DNA of 64,000 nt from NCBI GenBank assembly GCA_019188255.1, contig JAETXT010000003.1, positions 4,464,001 through 4,528,000 on the forward strand, given 5' to 3'. This stretch comes from Verticillium longisporum. Taxonomy: Eukaryota; Ascomycota; Sordariomycetes; Glomerellales; Plectosphaerellaceae. The position numbers were made by a program, and so were the translations under genes. Below, piece after piece: positions 33,699 through 44,622 of this stretch (the stretch's first letter is position 1; the number at the start of each line of letters is the position of its first letter). The notes beneath the pieces were generated by a model that worked only from the letters and a program-made list of their open reading frames with translations, ran no database searches and had not been told where the DNA came from.

Positions 33699-35511
33699 TC
33701 AATGCCTTCTGGTACAGTTACCCTTGGACGGGCCTTTCTGAGTCGTAAAGCTTTCTGTCACCCCAAGGTCGCGAATACGTCCCACGAGAAGCTCGAGAAT
33801 CCGGTATCCCGAGCCAGCAGAGTATCCCGGGAGCTCATGACCGGCCAACTGCACCTCGTAGTATGTAACGCCGCGCTCATGGCCCCACTGGCCAACCGTA
33901 CCGGATTCGCTGAGACGACCGCTGTTGTATTCGGGATGGAAGGGCACATAGAAGGTCTGGTCCTGAGGGTAGCTCTGGAAACCCTGGGCACCGTTCCAGG
34001 TGACGTTCTGCAGGGCAAAGAGGGTACCGTTGGGGGGGAGGAGGAAGTCGAGGCGGCCGACACCGATGATGGTGTTGTTGGTGTGCTCAATGACGCGCTT
34101 GAGAACGTCGTTCTGAGCCGGTGCGAGGGAGGTGTCACTGGCTCGAGAAGACGAGTTGCCTCCGCCAAAGACGTTGTTGGGGGTGCACTGGAACCAGTCG
34201 ACGTCGGGGGCGTTCAGAGCTTTCTTGACGTCTGTGCGGTTGAAGTATACTTGAGCACCGGGGGGAGCATAGTCACCCTGGGACAAATGGTTAGTATTTT
34301 CTCGGTTAAACTGGTCGGCAGCAATGTCTTACCTGGTTGACAATGCCGAGCTGGGAAATCTTGAAGGGGCAAGTGTCGCTTATGTGATAGATGTTGAAAC
34401 AAGGATTCTGCTCAATAGCTGCCTGATATGCGTAATCAAAGATGTCGCAGGTGTAGTTACCGGATGTGTCCGCATAAGGGTCATCCAGGACTGGGAAGGG
34501 CCCTGGAGGAGGAGGAAACGTGCCATAGGTGTCAAGGTACGTGGAGTAGTTGCAGTACTCATGTGTCCACCGCAAAGCATCGAGGTATGAGTCATTGAGG
34601 TAGAGAAGATTCTGCCAATACTCGATAAAGGGGAAAATGACAGCCTGCTGCTGAAGGGCACTATCGCCGAGAATGGGGTCGTTGATAGCGACTCCGCCGA
34701 GCTTGTAGTAGGTGTCGTCAGCTGCCGTGATGAAGGCATCTGCAATGTAAGGAACGTAGTAGCCGGCGTAAGATTCGCCAGTAATGTACGTCGTGGCACC
34801 ATGCAGGTCAAATGTCTCGATGAAGTTGCGCCAGAACCCAATGAACTCCAGACCGAGCTCGACTTCGTCGGTAATGTTAGGGGTTCCTTGGCTGTAGCCA
34901 ACTCCAACAGGCTGTTCGATCCAGATGACATTGGTCCTAGGACGATGTGAGCATGGCTGTTGCTTAAAATGTGCTAGCAAGATGCACTCACAGGTTCGTC
35001 CAGCTGTACGAGTTGGGAGTGGGAGCAAGCGTGCCCTCCTGCCACAGGAAGGGTCCATTCTCGGTCAGGAGCCCACTGAGCGAGCTACAGCCAGGACCAC
35101 CATTCAACCTGAGCCGATGATATTAGTTACGCTCAGTTGACGGAAGGCGCCGGGCTTACCAGATGACGACTTCATCGCCAGCTTGGGGGTTCGTGGAGGG
35201 GAAGAACCAAAAGTAGAGTTCTCTTTCCTCGTTAGGCGACTGAGAGATGGGCAATAGACCAGCGTACGACTCGCCAACATCGAATGTGACCTCCGGAATG
35301 GCAGTGCCATCGACAACGAACTTCTCAGTCTTTTCGGTCAGGTATCGGGATTTCTCACGCTTCGGCAGTGTTGGCGGCAGCGGAGGCGCGACGTGACGCT
35401 TCTGGTAGTTGCGCGGGAGCCTGTGGTTGAACGCGTTGAGGGCACCCTGGTTAACGCTGCCTGAGACAGAGTCCCCAGAGTGAGAAGGACGCCAAATAGC
35501 TTGAAGTTCAT
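33699..35511 (-). pseudogene. Secreted serine carboxypeptidase (S10), apparent 1-nt frameshift near N-terminus
   Basis: Four exons (35511-35160, 35108-34992, 34936-34333, 34277-33699) with introns of 51, 55 and 55 bp. The exons encode a carboxypeptidase S1-type enzyme that would remove C-terminal residues from peptides outside the cell or in the vacuole. Visible: [24 protein letters not shown] (catalytic Ser), GRLDFLLPPNGT (catalytic Asp), LAGHELPGYS (catalytic His), and several N-X-S/T sites. The ATG at 35511 starts a good signal peptide (NFKLFGVLLTLGTLSQAA), but the mature frame beginning QGALNAFNHRLPRNYQKR is one base out. The exons sum to 1652 nt, one short of a multiple of three. A one-base deletion near 35455 (within GCAGCGTTAACC) explains this. 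It could be a real lesion, an assembly error or an unusual intron; no GT-AG intron of workable size fits. Confidence 0.75.
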
Positions 35512-38354
35512 CCTGAGAATGTTGCCTGACTAGTCAAATCTCTTGGCACAGGGAGAAGCTAGGACTTGAGGGGGTTTTATACCAGGTTGCTCAGAGTGTC
35601 ACGTCATTACCACCGGCCGGCTTTGTGCGATTCGGAGCACGCCTGGCGTCATCTGCAGGTGCTACCACATGACGCACAGGGTGGAAGGCGATAGCAAGCC
35701 GTGTCCAGCCGTCAAATTGTGCCTCGCGGCAACACGGCACAATGAGCTTCGAAGAGCTATGGTAGTAGTTTGTTCGTGATAAGCTCGCGGGCGCGAACCT
35801 GAACGGCAGTCGGCAACGCCCTGGCTCGCCTTACTATCCCCGTGTACACAGCTTCCTATTGGAGTATCGCGTTTAGTGTGCATGTTACGCGGCATGCTGC
35901 TAGCTTGGCGATCGTCGTGCCAAGTCTGGTGCATGTTGCGTTGACATGCAATTGGCGAGAGCCCATTCGCTGTGCATCAAAGGCGATGATGGCACGACAG
36001 AAGCCGACTAAGCCGGGACTGCGGGGCGCGGGGAGCTACATGGTACACAAGGCACTGCTACACAAGGCACTGTCGTCGGAGCCCCCCACCATGTCTCCCT
36101 CGTGTTGTTCTAGAAGCTGGCATCTGAGGATCTACATGGGAAAACAAACTTGAACGGCATGTGCGGCGTCTCATGTCCACGTACGGCGCCTTGCTCGTGA
36201 TTGACCAACATGATCAATAACAAACGCAAATGCAGTCGGCTGATCACTGCCTGCCTGTTCTCGCTGTCGACCCGACGACTCATCCAAGTAAAAGCGAGGT
36301 TGGTCCAGTTGCAATTATTGGCTACCCAGTCTTTCTGCTCATGCGGCCCGCCGGTCAAGGGGCTGATAGAACTTCATCAGACTTGGCAACCAATGTGTTC
36401 GTGCAACCAATGTGTTGGTGAACCATGTTGAGGCAGGGGCCACAGCGTGAGACTCGCTTGTTGGCGTGATCATCTCAGTTGCTATGACAGTCAATAGCCC
36501 TACAATGCTACGTTCAGAGGAGCTGAGAAAATTAGATGCTGCCATCAATTGAGAAACTTTAAAAAGTATTCTCCACCGACCCCTCGGTTTCGTTTGGGTC
36601 TGGATCATGATCGTCCCCGGGGAGGTTCCGAAACTTTTGTTGGTGCACCTAATTCCGTTCAGATCTACGAGGGACGGTCATGTAATCTCGGTGATCTGAG
36701 AAGGACATCTGTTCCTTGCACTGCTCGACTTGACATGACTAGCCAAATCTTGAGAAGTGGCCACTCCGCAGGATATGATTCTTTCATCTCCTGCTGTTGC
36801 GAAACAGTCTGCTATAAATACTCCTAGTGTTTTTGTTCTCCTTATATTTTTGGCAGATAAGATCATGCTTGCTCTTTGACAATCTGAGCACGATCGGCAA
36901 TGGAGATGCACCCGAGTTGAAGGACCTAGAAGATTGCTGCCTCCAAAGCACTGAAAGGCCTCTAGGTCAGGGATGATGAGGGCGATGTTTTGAGTTGCTG
37001 CAAGGAAGGACCAATACTTTCCACGACCCGGGTGAGGCTATTGGCTGTACTAATCGACGCCAGTAAGTAGTCAGCCGAATATCTATGGCAGCGGAACGCG
37101 GCCACTTGAGGCACGACGAGTCAAATATTACCAAAATCGCCATCGGAATTTCCGAGATGCCAAGAAGTGGCGGCAGCAAATTTAGGCCCGTCATCGGTTC
37201 GGTATAGCCAACTTCTGACGTTGATGATCACTGCAGTGCTGTGCCTCCTATACGATGCATCCCTTGCGAACATGACGTTCTACCATCCAGCATTACAAGC
37301 AGGAACACCTTCTTCATCGGGAGGCGTTTGCGCCGTCGGGCAGCATGTATTGGAACTTTTGTTGCTGCTACGTATCCTCGAAGACTGTGCCAGAGCCGCG
37401 CATTTTCACGGCCTGTGGAACTTTTGAGTGGTGTGTTGCTTCACGGTAGCGGGCCGCCTTATCAGACGCCTTTACGTAGGACCTCTTGCCAGGCGAGACC
37501 GATATCCATTACCGTCAAATTCCAAGTTCTTGAATGCGCCAGTGTTAAAAGTGAACAGCACCCGCATCATTCAAGGTTTGAATCCACCGCATTCGTCAGT
37601 CGTCGACATCGCCTTAGTGCTGTGATGCTTCAGCATCCTTTATCCAACGCCGGGCAACGGAACGTCTTGACCGTGAAGAGTGGCGAGGAGCCGATGGAGT
37701 ACGTGAGACAGTCATGTCGTCGGCTTGCTCAAAAGACGTTTGCTTACGCTTGAACTACTACGGCAACTGTTTGGAGAAGAAAAAAGTCACGCTTTACAAC
37801 CGAATTGGCCGCGTCCGCAGATATGTATTTTTTCCCCCATTGAACCTGAGCTGTTTAACGCATAAATTTGTCCTCGGAGACTTTCCAGTGCTACCGCGTC
37901 TATTGCGAACATCGGGTGTCCACCAAGATTTGTCGTTCAGATTGTGTGATGTGCCGCCGACACGTCGAGGGTCAACTCTAGTCAGACGACAGCTTCGGAC
38001 CGGTCGCCGAGCGAAGTGACGGGTTCCCGCCAAATGACGTACCGGGGCATCGCCCGGTACATTGCCCGTGGATAAATCATCTTCACAGTCAAAGCTGGAT
38101 TATACTATAGTCAGCTGATCTCGGGTCATTTCTTGGAGAAATGCGGGATGTGTTGCATTTTGTGGGGAACTCATGTCAGGCCGGAAATCCGGGGTAATGC
38201 CCGGCGCAACCTACAGACCTGTAGACTGTGACACAGCTATAAGTTTAATTGATCGTGAGCCTCATACATCCTCCATGGCACTTTGAGTCACCTCGCATCA
38301 CTTTTTCCCGTCCGGAAACTGTCTTGGCTCTTTGACAAGTCTTCACTCGCGACG
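35512..38354. other. Long intergenic region between carboxypeptidase and beta-helix glycosidase promoters
   Basis: About 2.8 kb shared upstream DNA of two divergent genes. Frames of 60-170 codons exist on both strands but overlap each other and lack recognisable motifs, so none is called. The last 350 bp contain a duplicated inverted-repeat motif annotated separately. Confidence 0.45.
38042..38204. promoter_or_regulatory. Duplicated palindromic motif CCGGGGNNNNGCCCGG upstream of the glycosidase
   Basis: CCGGGGCATCGCCCGG (38042-38057) and CCGGGGTAATGCCCGG (38189-38204) are identical except for the central four bases and lie 147 bp apart, 298 and 151 bp before the ATG at 38355. Each contains CGG-N8-CCG in inverted orientation, the type of site bound by Zn2Cys6 dimers. 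Each also contains CCGGGG, which fits the SYGGRG consensus of the carbon repressor CreA/Cre1. A regulatory role is inferred. Confidence 0.55.
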
Positions 38355-39800
38355 ATGTTCCTCAAACTCTCGGTCCAATGGCTCCTCCTGGCCACAGCCC
38401 TTGTCAGCGGAGTCGCTAAAGCATCGTGCAACTCCATCAAGACTTATCCGATCCCAGATGGGGTAGCACGCAAAGCGTCGTACGAAGTCAAAGTTCGATC
38501 CCCTGGCGGCGCTTGGCACGACCTCGAGATTTACGAAACCCGGCACCAAGAAGTCAATGTGACGACTGGCAGGACCGCAACCTACACTGGTTCGCTGGCC
38601 TACTTTGACTTTCAAGGCAGGGTAGAGGTGGCCGTCTCTTACAAGGCTGGTTCTATCACCAAAGCTCGCATCCGTCCTGATTCATTCAACATTGTTCCAG
38701 CAGTTGACGGAGATTCGATCGCCTTCGCGTTGGACAAGCCCAAGAATTTGGTGGTTCACGCAACGGAGAATGTTTTTGATGTCCTACACCTCTTCAGCAA
38801 CAGCATCGTCGACGAATCTGCCGCCAAGAACGATCCAAACACATTGTACTACGGCCCGGGCTATCACGTCGCCAATGACCCGATTGTTGTCGAGTCAGGA
38901 AAGACCTTGTACGTTGCTGGCGGCGCTGTGCTCAAGGCGTCAGTCAGCTTCGACAACCAGACGGGTGCCGCGCTCCGAGGCCACGGCATGCTTTACAAGT
39001 CGAGCTCGCACACAATCTCCGCGTGGCAGAGCAAGGACATTTTAATCAAGGACATCATCGTTTTGAACCCTGGCCACTACACGGCCCAGATTGCCGAGTC
39101 GGATGGCGTCACCATCAGCGGGCTCCGGTCTTTCAGCGCCGTGCAATGGGGCGACGGTATCGACGTCTTCAGCAGCAAGAATGTCCTGATCGACAATGTC
39201 TTCCTTCGAACATCGGACGACTCAATCGCCATCTACACGCACAGGTGGGACTTTTACGGAGACACGCAGAACGTAACGGTCCAAAACTCCATCCTCTGGG
39301 CAGACCTTGCGCATCCGATCAATATCGGCACGCATGGCAACTCAATCAACCCCGAGACCTTGTCCGACCTGACATTTTCGAATCTCGATATCCTCGACCA
39401 CCGGGAGTTCCAAATGGGTTACCAGGGGTGCATCGCCATCAACCCCGGCGACAGCAACCTCGTCAAGGACGTGCTGATCGAGGATGTCCGGGTTGAGAAC
39501 TTCCGGCACGGCCAGCTCATCACAATGATGGTCATGTACAACCAAAAGTACAACACGTCGCCCGGTCGCGGGATTTCCAACGTGACGATCCGAAACCTCG
39601 ACTACAAGGGGACCAATGCCGGCACCGCAATCATGACAGGCTACAATGAGACGAGGGGTATCGAGTTTGTCAAGTTTGAGAACCTCACCATCAACGGACC
39701 GGGGATCAACGACAAGATGGCCAAGCCGGGCTGGTACCTCACTTCGGATTTCTTCCCCATGTATGCCAATGAGCACGTCAAGAACCTCACGTTCACGTAG
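38355..39800 (+). CDS. Secreted parallel beta-helix glycosidase, GH28-like, 481 aa
   Basis: Single exon. The first ~23 residues (LKLSVQWLLLATALVSG then AKA) are a signal peptide, and the predicted protein has several N-glycosylation sites (NVT, NQT, NVT, NET, NLT), so it should be secreted. Residues ~150-450 show repeated short strands of the VLIDNV / VTIRNL / FSNLDI type, characteristic of a right-handed beta-helix. WGDGID (D267, D270), the adjacent pair D288-D289 in RTSDDSIAIY, and GTHGN (H327) lie where polygalacturonase-type (GH28) enzymes keep their catalytic acids and GHG motif, but the match is not exact. It probably cleaves a plant or microbial polysaccharide. A frame extension upstream begins with a non-ATG codon, so 38355 is the start. 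GH49-like function cannot be excluded. Confidence 0.82.
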   Translation: MFLKLSVQWLLLATALVSGVAKASCNSIKTYPIPDGVARKASYEVKVRSPGGAWHDLEIYETRHQEVNVTTGRTATYTGSLAYFDFQGRVEVAVSYKAGSITKARIRPDSFNIVPAVDGDSIAFALDKPKNLVVHATENVFDVLHLFSNSIVDESAAKNDPNTLYYGPGYHVANDPIVVESGKTLYVAGGAVLKASVSFDNQTGAALRGHGMLYKSSSHTISAWQSKDILIKDIIVLNPGHYTAQIAESDGVTISGLRSFSAVQWGDGIDVFSSKNVLIDNVFLRTSDDSIAIYTHRWDFYGDTQNVTVQNSILWADLAHPINIGTHGNSINPETLSDLTFSNLDILDHREFQMGYQGCIAINPGDSNLVKDVLIEDVRVENFRHGQLITMMVMYNQKYNTSPGRGISNVTIRNLDYKGTNAGTAIMTGYNETRGIEFVKFENLTINGPGINDKMAKPGWYLTSDFFPMYANEHVKNLTFT

Positions 39801-39908
39801 CGGATAGGCAGCAGCTGGGTGCAATGTATATCAATCTTTGGGATGCTGGGATTTGTCAATCTATCAAGAGCTCATAATCATCTAATTCATACAAATTGCT
39901 CCACCGCT
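39801..39908. other. Short convergent spacer
   Basis: About 100 bp between the stop codons of the glycosidase (+) and the dehydrogenase (-). No separate element was seen; it must hold both 3' ends. Confidence 0.5.
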
Positions 39909-41034
39909 CTACTGCGCCGCCTTTGTCGCCTTGCCGAGCCTAGCCTTGATCTCGGCGATGACAGCCGCCGTGACCTCCTTGGTCGTGGCCGAGCCGCCGA
40001 GATCAGCAGTGTTGATACCAGCCTGGCACAAGGCCTCGACGCACGCCATCAGCTGGTCGGCGGCCTGCTTCTCTCCGAGCCACGTCATCATCTCGGCGGC
40101 GGTCCAGAAGGTGGCGACGGGGTTGGCGACGCCCTTGCCCGTAATGTCGAATGCTGAACCATGAATTGGCTCGAACATGGAAGGGTTCTGGCGCGAGGGG
40201 TCGAGGTTGCTGGTCGGCGCGATGCCGATGGAGCCGGCGAGCGCGGCGGCGAGATCGGACAGAATGTCGGCGTGCTGTTACTGTTAGCAAAATGATCCTA
40301 ACAGTGCGACAAGGGATTGGAACGCTTACGAGGTTGGTGGCGACAATTGTGTCGAGGGTCTCGGGCTTCAGGACCATCCTCGTGGTCATGGCGTCGACCA
40401 GCATCTTGTCGACCGTGACGTCGGGGAAGTCCTTGGCCACAATGGCGGCGACCTCGTCCCACAGGACCATGCCGTTCCTCTGGGCGTTGCTCTTGGTGAC
40501 GACTGTGAGGAGTTTGCGCGGCCTGTTCTGGGCGGTCTCAAAGGCGAAGCGCATGAGACGCTCGACACCGTGGCGCGTGAAGATGGACACCTCGGTGGCG
40601 GTCTCCCAGAGCTCGCCGCGGTGGGAGCGGCCGCCCTGACCGGCGTACTCTCCCTCGCTGTTCTCGCGTATGATGACCCAGTCGAGGTCACCAGTCTTGC
40701 AGTTGCGCAGAGGAGACTGTGTGCCGGGCAGGACACGGGTAGGGCGGACGTTGGCGTACTGCTGGAAGGGCTGGCAGATGGCGAGACGGAGACCCCAGAG
40801 GGAGATGTGGTCGGGAACATCGGGAGCGCCGACGGCGCCGAAGAGAATGGCATCGTGCTTCTTGAGCTGCTCGAGGCCGCCGTCGGGGATGTACTTGCCG
40901 GTCTTCTTGTACGTCTCGGAGCTCCAGTCGTAATCGGTGAAGTCAAGGTCGAACGAGTCGAGCGTTTCGGCGAGGACCTTGAGCACCTCAACACCAGCAT
41001 CCACAACCTCCGGGCCGATGCCATCGGCGCCCAT
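39909..41034 (-). CDS. Tartrate/D-malate-type dehydrogenase, isocitrate/isopropylmalate dehydrogenase family
   Basis: Two exons seen, 41034-40330 and 40274-39909, with a 55-bp intron whose acceptor is TAACAG. From the ATG at 41034 they give 356 residues. Typical family segments: GADGIGPEVVDAGVEVL, DAILFGAVGAP, LRLAICQPFQQYANVRP, DWVIIRENSEGEYAGQGG, TVVTKSNAQRNGMVLWD, VDAMTTRMV, then HADILSDLAAALAGSIGIAPT and PSMFEPIHGSAFDI. The enzyme would oxidise a 2-hydroxy-dicarboxylic acid (tartrate or D-malate) with NAD, decarboxylating the product. The frame continues upstream of 41034 with SYLRICIAS, which matches the conserved first beta strand, then meets a stop without an ATG. A small first exon upstream is therefore likely and was not located. 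Confidence 0.88.
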
Positions 41035-42303
41035 GGAGGCGATGCAGATTCGAAGATATGATGCTCAATAGATTTGTGTGAAACCAAAGATTGCTGAGTA
41101 TTATTCTATTGAGCCCCAAAACTTCCAACAAAACCCTTCCAATGCGTTCATTATGCGCCAACTCATTGGCCCGCGCTTGTAAGATCAACGTCATCGACCA
41201 GAACCGCCCACTCTTGATCAAGACGTCGGAGCTATGATAAACGCCGCAAGCTGTTCACATGCCCAAGATCGAGCACTTTACCTAAGGTGCCTTGTTCGGT
41301 GCTGCATTTTCGCCTGTGAACAGCATGGTTTGCAAAGTTGGAAACCGACTTGATGTGAAAACATTCGTGGCACCTGTGAGCGAAAACGAGTTTGGCTTCG
41401 AGGCGAGGTCCTTCGCACCGCGCGGAATGATAAACATTGATGACGCGACCGTTAGGATACATTCTAACATAGTGATTGTGCCCCTATTGCCCAAACAAGA
41501 CATATGGCGACTGGCCGCTAGTGACCCCGGATACTGCTTTTACCGAGAGTTCTCGGTATCCTCCACATCCGGCAGGCTTAGCCTCCCGGATCCCCGGCAT
41601 AGCAGTATCGGTCACAACTAACAGTCCATGTCTCCTCTTACCTTGCAGCTCACGTGGGGTTCAAGACACCCTCATTTGGACTGCCGTCGGTTGCACTGGG
41701 GGCGATCGGGGCGTTAAGGGTAGATCTTTGGCATTTTTGCTTTTCCCGAAGAGGTTGACTGTCCAGCGTCCGCCCGACGAGAGCATCCCTGCATTGTGGC
41801 CCGTCCTCCCATCAACCATCCCACCTTTTGTGAGCCTAATTGCTTACTGACAGCAACAATTACGAGACATTCATCTCCCCCGCGTCCCTGGCTACATCGC
41901 GAGAGTCGAGGGGCACGTTACTTGCCGAGTGTAGCGCAGGCCTCCGCCCTATCCTCCAGCCGGAGTGGCCTTGGCGTATCCTTCATTGCCCTTGTCTTGG
42001 TAAGTCGATCATCGATAGCGCAAGGGAGAAATGCCATCCGGACCCCATCTTCCAGTCAAGATGGCATCGAATTTGAGACTTGTCTATGATCACATCAGAT
42101 CTGCCTGAAGTGAGGTTGCGATCGATTACGGCAGAATCTCCAGCAGCTTGTCTGTCTGACCCCGCGAAGGTATATAAGAGCGTTACTTGAACCTACGTAG
42201 ATAATTAGGATAGCTTCATCATCCACCACTTTGCTCATACTACTATACCCCCTAATACAACCCAGCTTACACTCTTTTCACCCCCACTCGAATATCAGTC
42301 ATC
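41035..42303. other. Intergenic, promoter of the Rds1-like gene at its right end
   Basis: No protein-like frame stands out. The left part should contain the missing first exon and promoter of the dehydrogenase. TATATAAGAG at 42171-42180 lies about 130 bp before the ATG at 42304 and is a good TATA box, followed by a CT-rich leader. Confidence 0.5.
42171..42180 (+). promoter_or_regulatory. TATA box of the Rds1-like gene
   Basis: TATATAAGAG, 124 bp before the start codon, with pyrimidine-rich DNA between it and the ATG, as usual in fungal core promoters. A good core promoter in front of a broken gene suggests recent inactivation. Confidence 0.5.
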
Positions 42304-42789
42304 ATGCGTACTTCTACCTTCCTCCTCGCCGCCTCCACGGCCGGCTCTGTTCTCGGCGTCCCTCTGGTCAAGAAGGACAACTACGACCCTCTCCCCGGAG
42401 GTGACATTGACATCCTCAACTACGCCCTCACGCTCGAGTTCCTTGAGCGCAAGTTCTACGAGCAGGGCCTGTCCATCTACACCTAGGAGGAGCTTACTGG
42501 TGCCGTACTGGACGCCAGCCTCACCGAGAACCTTCAGACCATCTACACTGAAGAGAAGACACCTGTTGGCTTCCACGCCGGCGCATTCGGTGACAAGGCT
42601 ATCCCCGAGCCCACCTTTGCTTTCCCTTCCACTGATGCCAAGTCCTTCCTCGGCCTCTCAGCCATTCTCGAGGGTGTCGGTGTTTCGGCCTACCTCGGCG
42701 CTGCCGCCGTCATCGCCGACAAGGCCTACGTGACCGCTGCCGGCGCCATTCTGACCGTCGAGGCTCGCCACTCGTTGAATGTTTGGTGA
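42304..42789 (+). pseudogene. Rds1-type ferritin-like secreted protein, broken
   Basis: The ATG is followed by a signal-peptide-like RTSTFLLAASTAGSVLGVP. Then comes the Rds1/ferritin-like start DIDILNYALTLEFLERKFYEQGL, which includes the metal-site glutamates expected of ferritin-like helices. A TAG at 42484-42486 interrupts the frame where relatives usually have a Gln (SIYT-stop-EEL), so a CAG to TAG change is likely. The same frame continues through IYTEEKTPVGFHAG, ILEGVGVSAYLGAAAVI and AGAILTVEARHS, then stops at 42787-42789, earlier than full-length members. One nonsense mutation plus 3' truncation points to a pseudogene; a short secreted 60-residue product is the only other reading. Confidence 0.8.
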
Positions 42790-44622
42790 GGGGATAGTTC
42801 AAACGGGGAAACGTACTGAACACGATCTCTTTTGTAATCGTTGATCGTCAATCGCCCTCCCGACAACGGCCGGCACCAACATGAAGTTCCGGGGGACCGC
42901 AATTGCGGGGGAGCCCGGACTACGTGCGGAGCGGGTTGGAGGTGTGGGGATGAGGGGTGGCGCATGAAGAAAAGCCCGCGGATAAAGAATACACCGTGGC
43001 ATATTCATCTTCCGCCCTTGCGGACATTGCCAGAGGTCAGCTTTCGAGGACTGTCTGCTAGTGAGTGGCCTGTGTGTCATGTCAAGCTCCTCACCCTCCC
43101 TCACCGGTGGTCGCAAGACGCAGTTTGTTTCTGCGTTGTTCCACCGCAAATGCATTTGGCCGGCAGTCAGACATGGTTGTGACTCTGGCTTCAGCGAGTC
43201 CAAATTCATAGCTAATTACCAAGGCGCTGCATTGTAATCTTTGCCTCCCGAGCTCCCACCAGAGCATGGTTCTCGCTATATATCACGAAGTCCTGACCAA
43301 TTGGTTTCCCATGTGATGTTGACTTTCTTAGCAGCGACGAGTCAATCGACACAATCACAAGGCTTGGTGGCCATTACTCGCAACATGACAACACAACGTC
43401 AACTTGGCCCAAGGACCGACGACCTCGTGGAACTTTCACCTCACCACATCTAATGACGTAGCACCTTTAAGCACTCGGAGCTCATGCTGAAGAGTAAGCG
43501 GATAGTACATGGAAAACTCAGACCAGACATCGAAGCGGAGGACTTGACTGGCTTTGACAGAATCAGATGCGTCAGTGCCGCCTGCAGGGGCGGATCACGT
43601 AGCGGATCGAGAAGATGTTGAGGGGAAGCTTGACTCATGTGTTCCTTAACAAACGCTGCAATTCCTCATACACCCTCGAGGCACTGTGAATGACTTGCGC
43701 CTATTGGATATGGAATAGATTCAACATGGTCAATCTGCAGTGAATGAGGCCGTCGTCGCTGTGCACGATGATTTGGACCCCCCCAATAACATAACACCCA
43801 GGAGATTCTGTCCGGGGAAGGGGATAACCCCATGAGTACGATGGATCCCTGATAGGCACGAACCCGCGTAACCTCAAAATCATGGCATGAGACTGTTTGC
43901 AGAACATCAGGGTCTGATATGTCAACACGCAATGCTCTACCCCAGATGCAGACGGAGAATTCTCCGCCTCAACAGGCCTCGCCCATGACGAACTCCGCAT
44001 CGAACCATTCAACCCCACCACAAAAGATTCTTCGACCCGGGCAAACCAAGCTGCGATGAACTCGACCACTCGCCCCGTCGAGGGCCTAGTCGAGGATAGA
44101 TCTTCCAGCCCCAGACATTCCCCGCACGCGCGGTCTCGGATCCAAAAAGACTTGCACCATGACACATGCTTGTTTCCACCGGTAGCTGGGTGACTCGTCC
44201 GACAGGGGCATGAGCTACCCCACGAGTACCTCCCCCCAACTCCCCGCATCAACAGCACGATTGATGGTGTCCGAAGGCCGGGGAACGCCAGAGAGGAGCG
44301 GCACACGGACGTGTCAACCTCCGCAGAGACAGCCACGCGGAGCGCTGATTGAAACCTCCCAGATTCGAAGTCCGGGGTAGTCTTGTCTGCTACGCAACTC
44401 ATCTCCCGCGCACCCCAGAATCATGTCAAAGAAACTCCGGGGAAGCTCTGATCTCGGCGCCAGGTATAAGACATTGCCCATCCTCCTGGAATCTGGGGTT
44501 CTTGCTGCTCAGTCAGGACGCAGGACAACTTGGCTTCCAGTCTATCGCCTCCAGTTCTCATACCATCCCTTGTCCCCATCATTCTCCAATTCCTCCACTT
44601 TTTCCTCCGTCGCCTCTTCAAC
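42790..44622. other. Intergenic, no supported gene
   Basis: GC-balanced sequence. The longest frame (43701-44402, minus strand) has no recognisable domain, no preserved start context and composition unlike the neighbouring genes, so it is not called. The CT-rich 100 bp before 44623 are the likely leader of the transporter that follows. Confidence 0.45.

Noticed and set aside
43701..44402. 233-codon minus-strand frame
   Set aside because: Composition is not gene-like, no family features, and nothing indicates a promoter or introns.
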